Source: Vibrio sp. PID17_43 (GTDB lineage Bacteria > Pseudomonadota > Gammaproteobacteria > Enterobacterales > Vibrionaceae). From it: a DNA stretch of 64,000 bases. Location: NCBI RefSeq assembly GCF_002608565.1, contig NZ_LIXM01000007.1:1-64000 (forward strand). Direction: 5' to 3'. Position numbers and translations under genes: made by a program. Below, piece by piece: positions 8,793 to 18,087 of this stretch. The stretch's first letter is position 1. The number at the start of each line of letters is the position of its first letter. Under the pieces are notes generated by a model, which was not told the origin of the DNA, searched no databases, and worked only from the letters and a program-made list of their open reading frames with translations.

Positions 8793-9596
8793 ATGAGTTA
8801 CTTTGAAGCTTTTATCTTGGCTCTGATTCAGGGGCTGACAGAGTTTTTGCCAATATCCAGCTCTGCGCACTTGATCCTGCCTTCCGCTATTTTGGGTTGG
8901 GAAGATCAAGGTTTGGCGTTTGATGTTGCCGTTCACGTCGGTACCTTGATGGCAGTAGTGATCTATTTCCGCCAGGAAGTGATCACGCTATTTCAAGCGC
9001 TGTTTGCATCGATCTTTAAAGGCGATCGCAGTAAAGAAGCCAAACTTGCATGGATGATCGTGATCGCGACGATCCCGGCGTGTGTGTTTGGCTTGTTGAT
9101 GAAAGACATCATCGAGGTTTACCTGCGCAGCGCGTATGTGATCGCGACCACAACCATCATTTTTGGTTTACTGCTTTGGTGGGTGGACAAGAACGCAGAG
9201 CTAGTAGCGGATGAGTACCAAACGGGTTGGAAGAAAGCGTTATTTATTGGTATAGCACAAGCGTTGGCGATGATACCGGGTACTTCTCGTTCAGGAGCTA
9301 CCATTACCGCAGCACTTTACCTAGGCTTTACTCGTGAAGCGGCAGCACGTTTCTCATTTCTAATGTCGATCCCAATCATCACTTTGGCTGGTGGTTACTT
9401 GGGTATGAAGCTAGTGACCAGTGGTGAACCTGTGCATGTTGGCTTCTTGCTGACGGGTATCGTGACTTCATTTATTAGTGCCTACATCTGTATCCACTTT
9501 TTCTTGAAGATGATTTCACGCATGGGCATGACGCCATTTGTGATTTACCGTCTGATTCTAGGTTTTGGTTTGTTTGCAATCTTACTGAGTGCATAA
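8793..9596 (+). CDS. uppP: Undecaprenyl-diphosphate phosphatase UppP (BacA)
   Basis: Integral-membrane phosphatase that dephosphorylates undecaprenyl pyrophosphate, recycling the lipid carrier for peptidoglycan and other polymers; loss gives bacitracin sensitivity. 267 residues with about eight membrane segments. Both active-site motifs are visible: [16 protein letters not shown] at about 14–29 (catalytic Glu and Ser) and [10 protein letters not shown] at about 162–171. It follows folK by 15 bp and probably forms the folB–folK–uppP operon, which ends in a strong bidirectional terminator. Confidence 0.97.
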   Translation: MSYFEAFILALIQGLTEFLPISSSAHLILPSAILGWEDQGLAFDVAVHVGTLMAVVIYFRQEVITLFQALFASIFKGDRSKEAKLAWMIVIATIPACVFGLLMKDIIEVYLRSAYVIATTTIIFGLLLWWVDKNAELVADEYQTGWKKALFIGIAQALAMIPGTSRSGATITAALYLGFTREAAARFSFLMSIPIITLAGGYLGMKLVTSGEPVHVGFLLTGIVTSFISAYICIHFFLKMISRMGMTPFVIYRLILGFGLFAILLSA

Positions 9597-9629
9597 CCAA
9601 CCGATCTATCAAGAATCCCGGATGAATTG

Positions 9630-9659
9630 AAAATGCCCACTCAGCTGAGTGGGCATTTT
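9630..9659. terminator. Bidirectional terminator between uppP and cca
   Basis: A perfect 30-bp palindrome (9630–9644 with 9645–9659) has A/T ends, giving TTTT on both strands. It sits between the convergent uppP and cca stops. Confidence 0.85.
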
Positions 9660-9663
9660 GGAG

Positions 9664-10905
9664 TCACTTATGTGGGGTGGATTCGGGATTATTTAGTGCA
9701 ACGTTGACCGCTTCAATACGACGTTTTTCCTGTTCGTCACGGATTGCCGGGCCTTTGAACCCATCCTGGATAATGGCCTGAACATTAATAGATACCGCTG
9801 CTTGATAGGCACGCATAAACAACGCCGCTTGCGGGTAAGATTCACCTTCCAACCCTTTACGGCCTGCGTGGTCGGCTTGGCAGCAAATCAAGATGTCTTG
9901 CAAGCGTTCGGGCTTTCGCCACACATCAAATTTGTTAAGAATCTTGATGATAGTTTGTGGTTTGAGTTCGGTGGCGCGGTGGATATTGGAGTGTTGTTCG
10001 CACACCATTAAAGCGAGATCGCGAAACTCATTTGGCACGCGAACTCGTTCACATAGTCGCTTAATTAACGTTAAGCCGGTATGGCAATGCATCTTATGAC
10101 TTGGCCATTCGCTTTTCGGTGTGACACCTTTACCTAAGTCATGCACTTGCGCTGCAAAGCGAACCGGCAGTGAATGGCTTAGTTTTGCTGCTTGCTCTGC
10201 GACCATTAAGGTGTGAATGCCAGTATCAATCTCAGGGTGCCACTTTTCAGGCTGAGGTACACCAAATAGAGCATCGATTTCTGGTAAAACAACGGCTAAA
10301 GCGCCGCAGTTTCTGAGTACAGACAGAAACACATCGGGACGAGGCGTTGAGAGTGATTTGTACCACTCTTGCCACACACGTTCAGCGGTGAGTGTACTCA
10401 GTTCACCAGAGCTCGTCATCTCCTCCATCAGTTGCATTGTTTCTTCCGCGACGGTAAAGCCTAGGTCTGACAATTTAGCTGCAAAGCGAGCAACTCGCAG
10501 AACGCGCAACGGATCTTCGATAAATGCATCGGAGACATGACGCAGTACTTTTGCGGTGAGATCTCGTTGACCACCGTATGGGTCATACAGTTTGCCGTCG
10601 TCATCCATCGCCATCGCATTAATGGTGAGATCGCGACGGATAAGGTCTTCTTCGAGTGTCACATTTTGATCAAAGAAGCATTCAAATCCCGTGTAACCAG
10701 CACCAGATTTTCTTTCGGTTCGTGCAAGTGCGTGCTCTTCTTTATTTTTAGGGTGAAGGAATACAGGAAAATCTTTACCAACGGCCGTGTACCCCTGGGC
10801 AAGCATGATCTCTGGTGTCGCACCAACCACTACCCAATCTTTGTCATAGCTGTTAATTCCGAGTAACTGATCTCGGACGGCGCCACCTACTAAATAAACT
10901 TGCAC
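9664..10905 (-). CDS. cca: CCA-adding tRNA nucleotidyltransferase (multifunctional)
   Basis: Adds or repairs the 3' CCA of tRNA without a nucleic-acid template. 413 residues (E. coli 412). The class II nucleotidyltransferase head shows YLVGGAVRDQLLG, the catalytic DKDWVVVGA, RRDLTINAMA (nucleotide selection) and the DPLRVLRVARF helix. A C-terminal HD domain (VHDLGKGVTP) is present, as in the gamma-proteobacterial enzymes with phosphodiesterase and phosphatase activity. The start at 10905 gives MQVYLVGGAVRD, the family start. It is divergent from gspA. Confidence 0.97.
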   Translation of the reverse strand: MQVYLVGGAVRDQLLGINSYDKDWVVVGATPEIMLAQGYTAVGKDFPVFLHPKNKEEHALARTERKSGAGYTGFECFFDQNVTLEEDLIRRDLTINAMAMDDDGKLYDPYGGQRDLTAKVLRHVSDAFIEDPLRVLRVARFAAKLSDLGFTVAEETMQLMEEMTSSGELSTLTAERVWQEWYKSLSTPRPDVFLSVLRNCGALAVVLPEIDALFGVPQPEKWHPEIDTGIHTLMVAEQAAKLSHSLPVRFAAQVHDLGKGVTPKSEWPSHKMHCHTGLTLIKRLCERVRVPNEFRDLALMVCEQHSNIHRATELKPQTIIKILNKFDVWRKPERLQDILICCQADHAGRKGLEGESYPQAALFMRAYQAAVSINVQAIIQDGFKGPAIRDEQEKRRIEAVNVALNNPESTPHK

Positions 10906-11042
10906 GAATTACCTCTTAATTTATCGATATGACGTTGGACATTGTAGCAAGCAATGGTACTTTTCTTTACTCCTAAGAGCAGATGCGCTGTGGTTTCGCC
11001 CATATCTGACTCTATGCGACCGTTTTTTAGCTGGAGATCCTA

Positions 11043-12662
11043 ATGTATAAGGACTTTTTCGGGTTTGTTGAACTGCCATTTTCGATCGTTCCAAACTCGC
11101 GTTATCTGTACCTGAGCCAACGCCATAAAGAGGCCATTACGCATCTTCAGGCGGGGTTAGGCGATGGTGGTGGTTTTGCCATGCTGACAGGCGAAGTCGG
11201 GACAGGTAAAACGACGGTCGCAAAAGCGATGTTGGCGAACTTAGATGAAAACACCAAAGCGGGCTTGATTCTCAACCCTACATTTTCTAGCCGTGATCTA
11301 CTAGAAGCCATCTGTGATGAGTTTAACGTAGCGTATCCACAAGATGCGACATTAAAGCAGCTTAACCAAACGATTCATGGCCACCTGCTGGACAATCACA
11401 AGTTCGGCAGGCAAACCCTGTTGGTCATTGACGAAGCTCAGCACTTGGCTGCGGATGTGTTAGAGCAGTTACGTCTGCTGACCAATCTAGAAACGGACAC
11501 CAGAAAACTACTCAAAGTGCTACTGGTGGGTCAGCCAGAGCTACAACGTTTACTGCAAACCACTCAGCTGCGTCAGCTTGCGCAACGTATTACCGGACGT
11601 TACCACTTACTACCGCTGGATGAGAAGGAAACAGTAGATTACATTACTTTCCGTCTGCATACAGCCGGTGGTGACAAGCAACTGTTTGACCGCAGTTCAA
11701 CCAAATTGATAGCGAAGTACAGCCACGGCATTCCACGCCTTATCAATCTGATTTGTGATAAGTCGCTGAATATGAGTTATTACAAAGGCAATGTGGTGGT
11801 CGATAAGCAGACGGTGCATCAAGCTTGTGAAGAAGTGATGCAGTTTCAAGCGGATATTTACCAACAAGATAAACCCGTTCAGAGTTTCGAATGGCCAATG
11901 TGGGGATCGGTGGCCGTTGGCATATTGGCCGCGTTGGGCATTGGGTGGGGAGTAACGCAGCAGGTGTCACTTAAATTGCCTTTGGCGACTAAGCCCGTCG
12001 AAGTTGCTCAAGTGGTCCAGCACATAGCCTCCCCAATGGTGAATGAACAATTGACGAATGAGCAGCGCGATACTTTGTTGGAGCAGGCACAATCGAGTTT
12101 AGTGGTAAACGAACTTTATAAACTATGGGGTTATCAGGCTTCGGTGCGTGATAACTTATGTTTGTCAGAGCCGCAATCGACCATGCGCTGTGAACGAAAA
12201 ATGGCGACTTGGGCGCACTTAGTCCAACAGAATCGCCCTGTGATTCTAGAGCTTAACTACCAAGGCCAAGTTGGCTACGTCATTTTGTATGCGATTGGTG
12301 ATAACAAAGTCGAAGTACTCAATGGCAGCCAACGTCTACGTTTGCCAGTTTCATGGCTTAAACCGTTGTGGCAAGGCAATATCATTGAGTTATGGCAAGC
12401 GCCACTTAAAGAGACATTACGTTTGGATATGCAGGGTCCAGCCATTGAAGTATTAGATGAACTGTTAGCCCAAGCCGTTAATGAACAGCCGCTGGAGTCC
12501 GATATTTTTGATCGCGCTTTAAAAGAGCGCGTCGAACTGTTTCAACGTTGGCAAGGCATTGCGGTTGATGGCATTGCAGGTCAGCGTACATTAGAACGCT
12601 TACAACAGAGCATACAGCCCAATGCACCAGTGTTAGAGAAAATCCGCGGGGAGGAAGCATAA
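11043..12662 (+). CDS. gspA: GspA/ExeA-type AAA ATPase with C-terminal peptidoglycan-binding domain
   Basis: Inner-membrane ATPase of the ExeA/GspA family, which with GspB helps the type II secretin pass through or insert around peptidoglycan in Aeromonas and Vibrio. 539 residues. AAA domain: Walker A GEVGTGKTT (50–58), Walker B LLVIDEAQ (126–133) and arginines around 178–186. One transmembrane segment lies at about 286–306. A periplasmic C39-peptidase-like domain (about 350–455) seems catalytically dead: where active C39 enzymes have His before a VVL strand, this has GYVILY (411–416). A peptidoglycan-binding domain (about 465–521) includes FQRWQGIAVDGIAGQRTL. It overlaps gspB by one base (TAATG). 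Confidence 0.92.
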   Translation: MYKDFFGFVELPFSIVPNSRYLYLSQRHKEAITHLQAGLGDGGGFAMLTGEVGTGKTTVAKAMLANLDENTKAGLILNPTFSSRDLLEAICDEFNVAYPQDATLKQLNQTIHGHLLDNHKFGRQTLLVIDEAQHLAADVLEQLRLLTNLETDTRKLLKVLLVGQPELQRLLQTTQLRQLAQRITGRYHLLPLDEKETVDYITFRLHTAGGDKQLFDRSSTKLIAKYSHGIPRLINLICDKSLNMSYYKGNVVVDKQTVHQACEEVMQFQADIYQQDKPVQSFEWPMWGSVAVGILAALGIGWGVTQQVSLKLPLATKPVEVAQVVQHIASPMVNEQLTNEQRDTLLEQAQSSLVVNELYKLWGYQASVRDNLCLSEPQSTMRCERKMATWAHLVQQNRPVILELNYQGQVGYVILYAIGDNKVEVLNGSQRLRLPVSWLKPLWQGNIIELWQAPLKETLRLDMQGPAIEVLDELLAQAVNEQPLESDIFDRALKERVELFQRWQGIAVDGIAGQRTLERLQQSIQPNAPVLEKIRGEEA

Positions 12663-13357
12663 TGCTGATGATGAAACATGTAGGGCTCTTCCTGTTACCT
12701 GTCAGTTTAACCGCAGTTGGCGTAGCCTGGTATCTGGATTTATTTGCTCAGGCATCGCCAGAACCAGTTAGGGTGACGCAAGCTGCCCCTGTGGTTGAAA
12801 CCGCGCCAGTGGTCGTAAAGCAGACGTTTGAAAGTTTAAGTTATCCAGAAACGCCAATGCTTGCTCATTTGCCACGCGAATGGCCAACGGCAGAGCTACC
12901 AAGCGATATGGGCACTTTTAACGACGCACAATACACCAGTCATGAAACCGTACCAGGCGAGTTGACTCTGTTAGAACGCCCTCATCAGGCAGGGAAAAAT
13001 GCGTTGGATCTATCGCTTGATGATCTTGACCTTTCCTCGTTAGCTCCAGATTTGGCGTTAAAAGTCGAAAATGCATTGGCCAATACAGAGCAACCAGATA
13101 GCGCCTCTGTCCAAGTGAACGATTTAGAACGTAACGCGCAGCAATGGTATGGACGTTTGCCTGCACTAAACCTGCAAACCCATATGTACGCCAGTGATAT
13201 CAAGCGCCGCTGGGTGAAAATCAACAACGTAGAGTATCTTCAGGGTGATGTCGTTGATGGGCAAGTAACATTGAAAGAGATTCGGCCACAAGCGGTGATT
13301 GTCGAGTTCCAAGGTGAGCAGATTCGAATCCCAGCACTCTATGAGTGGAAAGGGTAA
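12662..13357 (+). CDS. gspB: GspB/ExeB-type secretion protein
   Basis: Partner of GspA in secretin assembly. 231 residues: a short cytoplasmic start, one membrane anchor at about 8–24, a Pro/Ala/Val-rich periplasmic linker, and a C-terminal GspB domain at about 165–231. That domain includes LPALNLQTHMYASD, RRWVKINN and the terminal VIVEFQGEQIRIPAL, resembling the PulB/OutB fold that contacts GspD. ATGs at 12662, 12668 and 12671 are all possible; the first overlaps the gspA stop. No other type II secretion gene is nearby, so the main gsp/eps operon must be elsewhere. Confidence 0.9.
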   Translation: MLMMKHVGLFLLPVSLTAVGVAWYLDLFAQASPEPVRVTQAAPVVETAPVVVKQTFESLSYPETPMLAHLPREWPTAELPSDMGTFNDAQYTSHETVPGELTLLERPHQAGKNALDLSLDDLDLSSLAPDLALKVENALANTEQPDSASVQVNDLERNAQQWYGRLPALNLQTHMYASDIKRRWVKINNVEYLQGDVVDGQVTLKEIRPQAVIVEFQGEQIRIPALYEWKG

Positions 13358-13381
13358 TCTCGTTACTTGAATTGCAAATAG

Positions 13382-13414
13382 AAAAAAGCCAGTCGAATAT
13401 CGACTGGCTTTTTT
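13382..13414. terminator. Bidirectional terminator between gspB and ygiM
   Basis: A 14-bp stem (13382–13395 with 13401–13414) has a 5-nt loop and A6/T6 ends, between the convergent gspB and ygiM. Confidence 0.85.
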
Positions 13415-13433
13415 ATTCAATCAGCGTTGGTGA

Positions 13434-14045
13434 TTATGCCCAACCTGCTGGCGATTTCTTTCTACGTGGAATGAGAAGAGGAAGAATCAAACCAAACAGA
13501 AGGCCAAGGCCTGCCACACCACCACCGTAAGTGAAGTACTTCAGCAGCATGTCATCTTTTTGCGTGTCTAGCTTAGCGCGGAGTTCGCGGTTTTCTGTTT
13601 CAACAGATGTTAGCTGGTCGCTGATCTCTGAGTATTTCTTCTCTAGATCAGAAATTTGTTGGCTGCGCGTTTCTAATGAGGTGACGAGACCCGCTTTTTC
13701 TGTGTCTGAGTTGTGGCGTGCGTTTGCCAGTTGCTCTTTCACTTCTTTCAGTTCTTTCTCTACGCGAGGAAGACGAATCGCCATGCTCTCTTGGTTAGTA
13801 ACAAACTTGCTTTGAACCCAGCCTGTACGACCACGAGCGTCACGAACTTGTGTGTATCCCGTGTCTTTGTTTGTTTGGAGAAGTTGTACTTTTGTGCCTG
13901 CGTTAACACTGCCCATAATACGGTAAGTGTTGTTTGGACCAGAGTGCATAAAAGTGAATAGGTCATCAGAAATGTAACGGTCTGCCGCTAGTGCTGCTGG
14001 CGCCGCTAGCAAAGTAAACAAAACTGTGATGAATAGTTTTTTCAC
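13434..14045 (-). CDS. ygiM: TIGR04211-type SH3 domain-containing membrane protein (YgiM-like)
   Basis: 203-residue protein with a signal peptide (about 1–21, cleaved near ALAAD), a bacterial SH3 domain (about 24–82, with FTFMHSGPNN and GRTGWVQSKFV), a coiled coil (about 92–165) and a C-terminal transmembrane helix (about 172–192) ending in RRKK. Function is not established; bacterial SH3 domains often bind cell-wall peptides. I chose the GTG at 14045 because it sits 8 nt after AAGGGA and directly precedes the signal peptide; an ATG at 14141 would add 32 residues. E. coli ygiM is also next to cca. Confidence 0.85.
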   Translation of the reverse strand: MKKLFITVLFTLLAAPAALAADRYISDDLFTFMHSGPNNTYRIMGSVNAGTKVQLLQTNKDTGYTQVRDARGRTGWVQSKFVTNQESMAIRLPRVEKELKEVKEQLANARHNSDTEKAGLVTSLETRSQQISDLEKKYSEISDQLTSVETENRELRAKLDTQKDDMLLKYFTYGGGVAGLGLLFGLILPLLIPRRKKSPAGWA

Positions 14046-14143
14046 AATAAATCCCTTAACGATTTTCTTGGATACAGCTTTGGCACCGATTGGAGCCGGA
14101 AATAGACGAATATTATGCAGTTTCAAACTGCGGTGCAACAAAG

Positions 14144-14164
14144 AAGGGAGGCAAAGCCTCCCTT
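14144..14164 (-). terminator. Probable terminator of pit
   Basis: A 9-bp stem AAGGGAGGC/GCCTCCCTT (14144–14152 with 14156–14164) has an AAA loop. On the minus strand it is followed by TTCTTTGTT. It lies 72 bp past the pit stop. Confidence 0.65.
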
Positions 14165-14235
14165 TCTGTGCGTTTGAGTCAATAATGACAAAGCGCTTAC
14201 ATTGTATTGACGTAGAGCTTTACACCAAAGCAGTC

Positions 14236-15495
14236 TTACGCGAACATCGCTTGGATGCCGTAGAAGAACACAACCGCCAATAGCGCACCTGCTGGCAGTG
14301 TCACAATCCAAGATGCTACGATGTTACGTACTACGCCTAGGTTAAGTGCTGCAATACCGCGAGCAAAACCAACACCTAGAACTGCACCAACAAGGGTTTG
14401 TGTGGTAGAGATAGGTAGACCAGTACCTGACGCGAGAACTACCGTACATGCAGTTGCTAGCTGAGCGGCAAAACCACGGCTTGGTGTCAGTTCAGTGATA
14501 CCGGTGCCAACCGTTGCCATTACTTTGTGACCAAGTGTTGCTAGACCAACGACGATACCGAAACCACCTAGAGGAAGAATCCACCATGCGATGGTGCTTT
14601 TCGCTGTGACTTCACCCATGTGTTCAACAGTCGAAACAACCGCAGACAGTGGACCGATCGCGTTAGCTACGTCGTTTGAGCCGTGAGCAAATGCCATCGC
14701 ACACGCTGTGATAACCATCAGTACGCTGAAAATGCTTTCTACGCCAGCAAAACCGTGGTCTTCTTCGCGGTTAGCAAATTTCTTCTGAATGTAGAAGTAA
14801 CCACCGGCCATTACCACTGCAGATACGATAGCTGCCCACATCCACGCTTCGCCATTGGTTAGGTGCAGGCCAACGTGCTTTAGACCTTTCTTGATCGTTA
14901 CCAGTGCAATCACCATGGTAGTGATGAACATGTAAACTGGTACGAAACGTTTCGCGTTGATCAGCGGGTTTTCAGTATCAAAGATCAGGCGCTGTGCACT
15001 GACGAAAATGAGGTAAGCAAAGAAGCCTGAAATAACAGGTGTAATGATCCAGCTACCAACAATCCCTTGAACGCTGCTCCAGTCAACGGCTTCTGTACCG
15101 ACAGACACACACGCAAAACCGATGATTGCACCGATGATTGAGTGAGTGGTAGATACAGGCCAGCCCATGTAAGAAGCAAGCAATAGCCACGTACCAGCAG
15201 CAAGAAGCGCTGACATCATACCGTAGACAAGAATGTCTGGTTGGCTAGCAAATAGAGATGTTTCGATAACACCTTTACGGATAGTGTCGGTTACTTCACC
15301 ACCTGCAAGATATGCACCCGCAAATTCGAAGATCATCGCAATGATGATCGCTTGTTTTACGGTTAGCGCTTTTGAGCCGACTGATGTACCCATCGCATTA
15401 GCAACGTCATTCGCGCCAATACCAATTGCCATCATAAAACCAAAAATCGCTGCAACAATAATCAGGACAGTGCCGTAGTTCGCAAGGATATCCAT
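14236..15495 (-). CDS. pit: Low-affinity inorganic phosphate transporter of the Pit family
   Basis: Proton-coupled transporter of metal-phosphate, PHO4/Pit family. 419 residues and about ten membrane segments. Both internally duplicated signature motifs are visible: IGANDVANAMGTSVGSKA near residue 26 and FAHGSNDVANAIGPLSAV near 268. A third conserved block is SGTGLPISTTQTLVGA. It lies 130 bp after a DUF47 (PhoU-like) gene on the same strand, the common Pit–DUF47 pairing. I do not distinguish pitA from pitB. Confidence 0.94.
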   Translation of the reverse strand: MDILANYGTVLIIVAAIFGFMMAIGIGANDVANAMGTSVGSKALTVKQAIIIAMIFEFAGAYLAGGEVTDTIRKGVIETSLFASQPDILVYGMMSALLAAGTWLLLASYMGWPVSTTHSIIGAIIGFACVSVGTEAVDWSSVQGIVGSWIITPVISGFFAYLIFVSAQRLIFDTENPLINAKRFVPVYMFITTMVIALVTIKKGLKHVGLHLTNGEAWMWAAIVSAVVMAGGYFYIQKKFANREEDHGFAGVESIFSVLMVITACAMAFAHGSNDVANAIGPLSAVVSTVEHMGEVTAKSTIAWWILPLGGFGIVVGLATLGHKVMATVGTGITELTPSRGFAAQLATACTVVLASGTGLPISTTQTLVGAVLGVGFARGIAALNLGVVRNIVASWIVTLPAGALLAVVFFYGIQAMFA

Positions 15496-15625
15496 CGTAG
15501 TACCTAGTTGTTTTATAACAAGCGGAGCAAAATTTTACGCGCATCAGTCCATAAGACGGTGAAAATAATCATCGTCCATCTGACAGGCGTTAGTCGTGCT
15601 CTTCGTTATGTCGTTAACTTATGTT

Positions 15626-16306
15626 TTAAGATCGAGATAGCATGACTTCCAAACGAGCACCTACGCGCTGCGCTTGGTCGGCAATACCACCTACCCATTC
15701 AAGAATCTTGTACAAGAACATGACATCAATAGGGTTCAATTCAGATTCAATCGCCATCAATTGTTGGCGCAGTTCAATCTGCATTGTATCGGTGTCATCT
15801 TCAATTTCGTCCAACTGATGAATCATTTCAGCAACGAGCGTTACTTCGCGGCCTTTGAAGCCGGTCTCTAGCAGTTCATCAAGTTCATTAATTACTTTTT
15901 GCGCCTGGTTAGCAGCATCAAGACAACGTTGAACGTAAGCGAGGAAGTTTGGTTGGAGAGTCTCAGGAATGACAAGCTGACGACCATATACACGGCCAGC
16001 AATGTCTTTTGCCAAGTTAGCAAGTTTGTCCTGCTGAGTCAGAAGCTCAAGCATGTCAGTACGGTCTACTGGCAGGAACAAACCGCGAGGCAGTTTTAGA
16101 CGGATCTCACGCTTTAGCACGTCCGCTTCTTTCTCTAGATGAGAAATTTGAGCACGGATTTCAGATGCTTTTTCCCAGTCACCTTTTGAAGAGACTTCAA
16201 AAAATTTAACTAGGTGTGAACAACATTCGTTGACACACACAACGTGGCGTTGCAAAGGCTTAATAGGGGACTTTGCAAATAACCCCATAATTGTATTTAC
16301 TGGCAT
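15626..16306 (-). CDS. TIGR00153/DUF47 PhoU-like protein
   Basis: 226-residue helical protein of the DUF47/TIGR00153 family, a cytoplasmic PhoU-like fold usually paired with Pit transporters and thought to modulate them. It starts MPVNTIMGLFAKSPIKPLQ; an ATG two codons upstream (16312) is also possible. The conserved segment LPRGLFLPVDRTDMLELL and the repeated E/D-rich helices (HLEKEADVLKREI; HQLDEIEDDTD) are typical metal-binding PhoU-like elements. Co-regulation with pit is inferred from orientation and spacing. Confidence 0.88.
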   Translation of the reverse strand: MPVNTIMGLFAKSPIKPLQRHVVCVNECCSHLVKFFEVSSKGDWEKASEIRAQISHLEKEADVLKREIRLKLPRGLFLPVDRTDMLELLTQQDKLANLAKDIAGRVYGRQLVIPETLQPNFLAYVQRCLDAANQAQKVINELDELLETGFKGREVTLVAEMIHQLDEIEDDTDTMQIELRQQLMAIESELNPIDVMFLYKILEWVGGIADQAQRVGARLEVMLSRS

Positions 16307-16512
16307 GGTCATTCAACCTAATAGCTATAACCTTAAAAAAACATACACCATTTCTTGGCGAAATGTTGAACGGATGGCTATAAAGGCGCGCATGGTAACG
16401 CATAAAATGGCTCTTTAAAACTGTTTTAGATCATCATTCCGTTGATATTTCTTTCTTGCCGAGTGGGAAATTAGGCAATATCCTGTTTCTATCTGCTTTG
16501 AAAGGTATAGCT

Positions 16513-18045
16513 ATGGAAACCGAGATAGAACTGAAGTTTTTTGTTTCTCCTGAATTTTCAGAAACTTTAAGAAACAAAATTTCTGAAACAAAAGTTCTTC
16601 AGCACAGTTGTCGTGACTTGGGTAACACTTATTTTGATACGGCTGATAAATGGCTACGAAAGCACGACATTGGTTTAAGAATTCGTCGCTTTGATGATGT
16701 ATTTATTCAAACAGTAAAAACCACTGGGCGCGTTGTTGCTGGCCTTCATCAAAGACCAGAATACAACGCTGAGCACACGAGTAATAAGCCAGAGCTCACA
16801 CTTCACCCATTTGATATTTGGCCAGTGGGGAAAGACGTTGCGACGTTACAATCTGAGCTTAGCCCTCTCTTTTCTACCAACTTTACTCGTGAACAGTGGT
16901 TGATTGGTATGCCTGATGGTAGCCAAATTGAAGTGGCTTTTGACCAAGGTGCAGTGATCGCCCAAGGTGAAGACGGAGAAGAGAAGCAAGATTCTATCTG
17001 CGAAGTCGAGCTAGAACTAAAATCGGGTCAAACTGATGCGCTATTTACCCTAGCTCGCAGCCTATGTGAGACGGGAGGAATGCGCTTAGGTAACTTGAGC
17101 AAAGCGGCTAAAGGTTATCGTCTTGCCTCCGGTTACTCAGGAGACGAGGTTAAACCACTGGCTTTAGTCAACACCAGCACGACGGACACGGTAGAATATT
17201 GCCTCATTAACTCATTAGAGCATGCTCTATCGCATTGGCATTACCACGAGCAAATTTATACTGAGCGCGATTGCGTTGAGGCATTGCGTGAAATCGCGAA
17301 TGCAATCCGTTTTATTCGTCAAACGTTGACGATCTTTTCCAGTATAGTGCCACGCCGTGCCAGTGCAATCTTACGCCAGGAGCTCAAGTGGTTGGAAGAA
17401 GAGCTTGTGTGGTTAGATGAACATGCCCATTTGGAAGAGCTGTTAGATGATAAAGGAAATGTGCTGCGAAAATTGGATGCACGTAAGTTCCTTGTCTCTG
17501 AATTGACCGCTCAACTTGAAGAGTTACCGAGCCGTGAAGAAGTGCTGACGTTATTGAGTTCCGCACGTTATACCGGATTGTTGCTTGATTTAAGCCGTTG
17601 GATCTTAACCCGTGGTTGGCAGCCATTCTTGGACGAAAAAGCGCGCGAGAAAATGTCGAGTAACATCCAGCCATTTTCGGTGGCGCAGCTGGACCGCACG
17701 TGGGCAGAGCTGATAGAGGCTTTTCCTTCTGAGCGTGAGCTATCAGCACAAGACTATGTGGATCAGCGTTATCGTTTATTGCGTAACCTCTATACGGGGA
17801 TTGGTTTTGCGAGCTTGTATGACGCTGAAGAGCGTAATAGCTTTCGTTTACCTTGGGCGGATTTAGTCCATGGTATTGATGATCTACTGATGCTTAATCA
17901 CTTGTTGCCATTGGTTGGTATGCTTGAGGGGGAAGAGCAAGAGCAGTTAGAGCGCTGGCTAACCCGCCAAGAGCGCTCCATCTTGCATGCGATGGATCAA
18001 ACGCGCGCCATCAGTGTTGAAGTTGAGCCGTATTGGCAAGAGTAA
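16513..18045 (+). CDS. ygiF: Inorganic triphosphatase YgiF (CYTH plus CHAD domains)
   Basis: Hydrolyses inorganic tripolyphosphate to pyrophosphate and phosphate. 510 residues from the ATG at 16513, which starts METEIELKF and so places the CYTH ExExK motif (E4, E6, K8) at the very N-terminus; an upstream ATG at 16456 adds 19 unrelated residues. The CYTH domain occupies about 1–205 with acidic strands such as CEVELELKSG. The helical CHAD domain, which binds polyphosphate in other proteins, covers about 215–500. In E. coli it also precedes glnE and hldE; here two genes have come between them. Confidence 0.93.
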   Translation: METEIELKFFVSPEFSETLRNKISETKVLQHSCRDLGNTYFDTADKWLRKHDIGLRIRRFDDVFIQTVKTTGRVVAGLHQRPEYNAEHTSNKPELTLHPFDIWPVGKDVATLQSELSPLFSTNFTREQWLIGMPDGSQIEVAFDQGAVIAQGEDGEEKQDSICEVELELKSGQTDALFTLARSLCETGGMRLGNLSKAAKGYRLASGYSGDEVKPLALVNTSTTDTVEYCLINSLEHALSHWHYHEQIYTERDCVEALREIANAIRFIRQTLTIFSSIVPRRASAILRQELKWLEEELVWLDEHAHLEELLDDKGNVLRKLDARKFLVSELTAQLEELPSREEVLTLLSSARYTGLLLDLSRWILTRGWQPFLDEKAREKMSSNIQPFSVAQLDRTWAELIEAFPSERELSAQDYVDQRYRLLRNLYTGIGFASLYDAEERNSFRLPWADLVHGIDDLLMLNHLLPLVGMLEGEEQEQLERWLTRQERSILHAMDQTRAISVEVEPYWQE

Positions 18046-18060
18046 TGATAAATAAAAGAG

Positions 18061-18087
18061 AATAGGTCCTTTGGGGCCTATTTTTTT
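18061..18087. terminator. Terminator of ygiF overlapping the end of the channel gene
   Basis: A 9-bp stem (18061–18069 with 18074–18082, one G·U pair) has a 4-nt loop and a run of seven T (18081–18087). The stop codon of the convergent channel gene (18078–18080) lies in its right arm. Confidence 0.8.
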
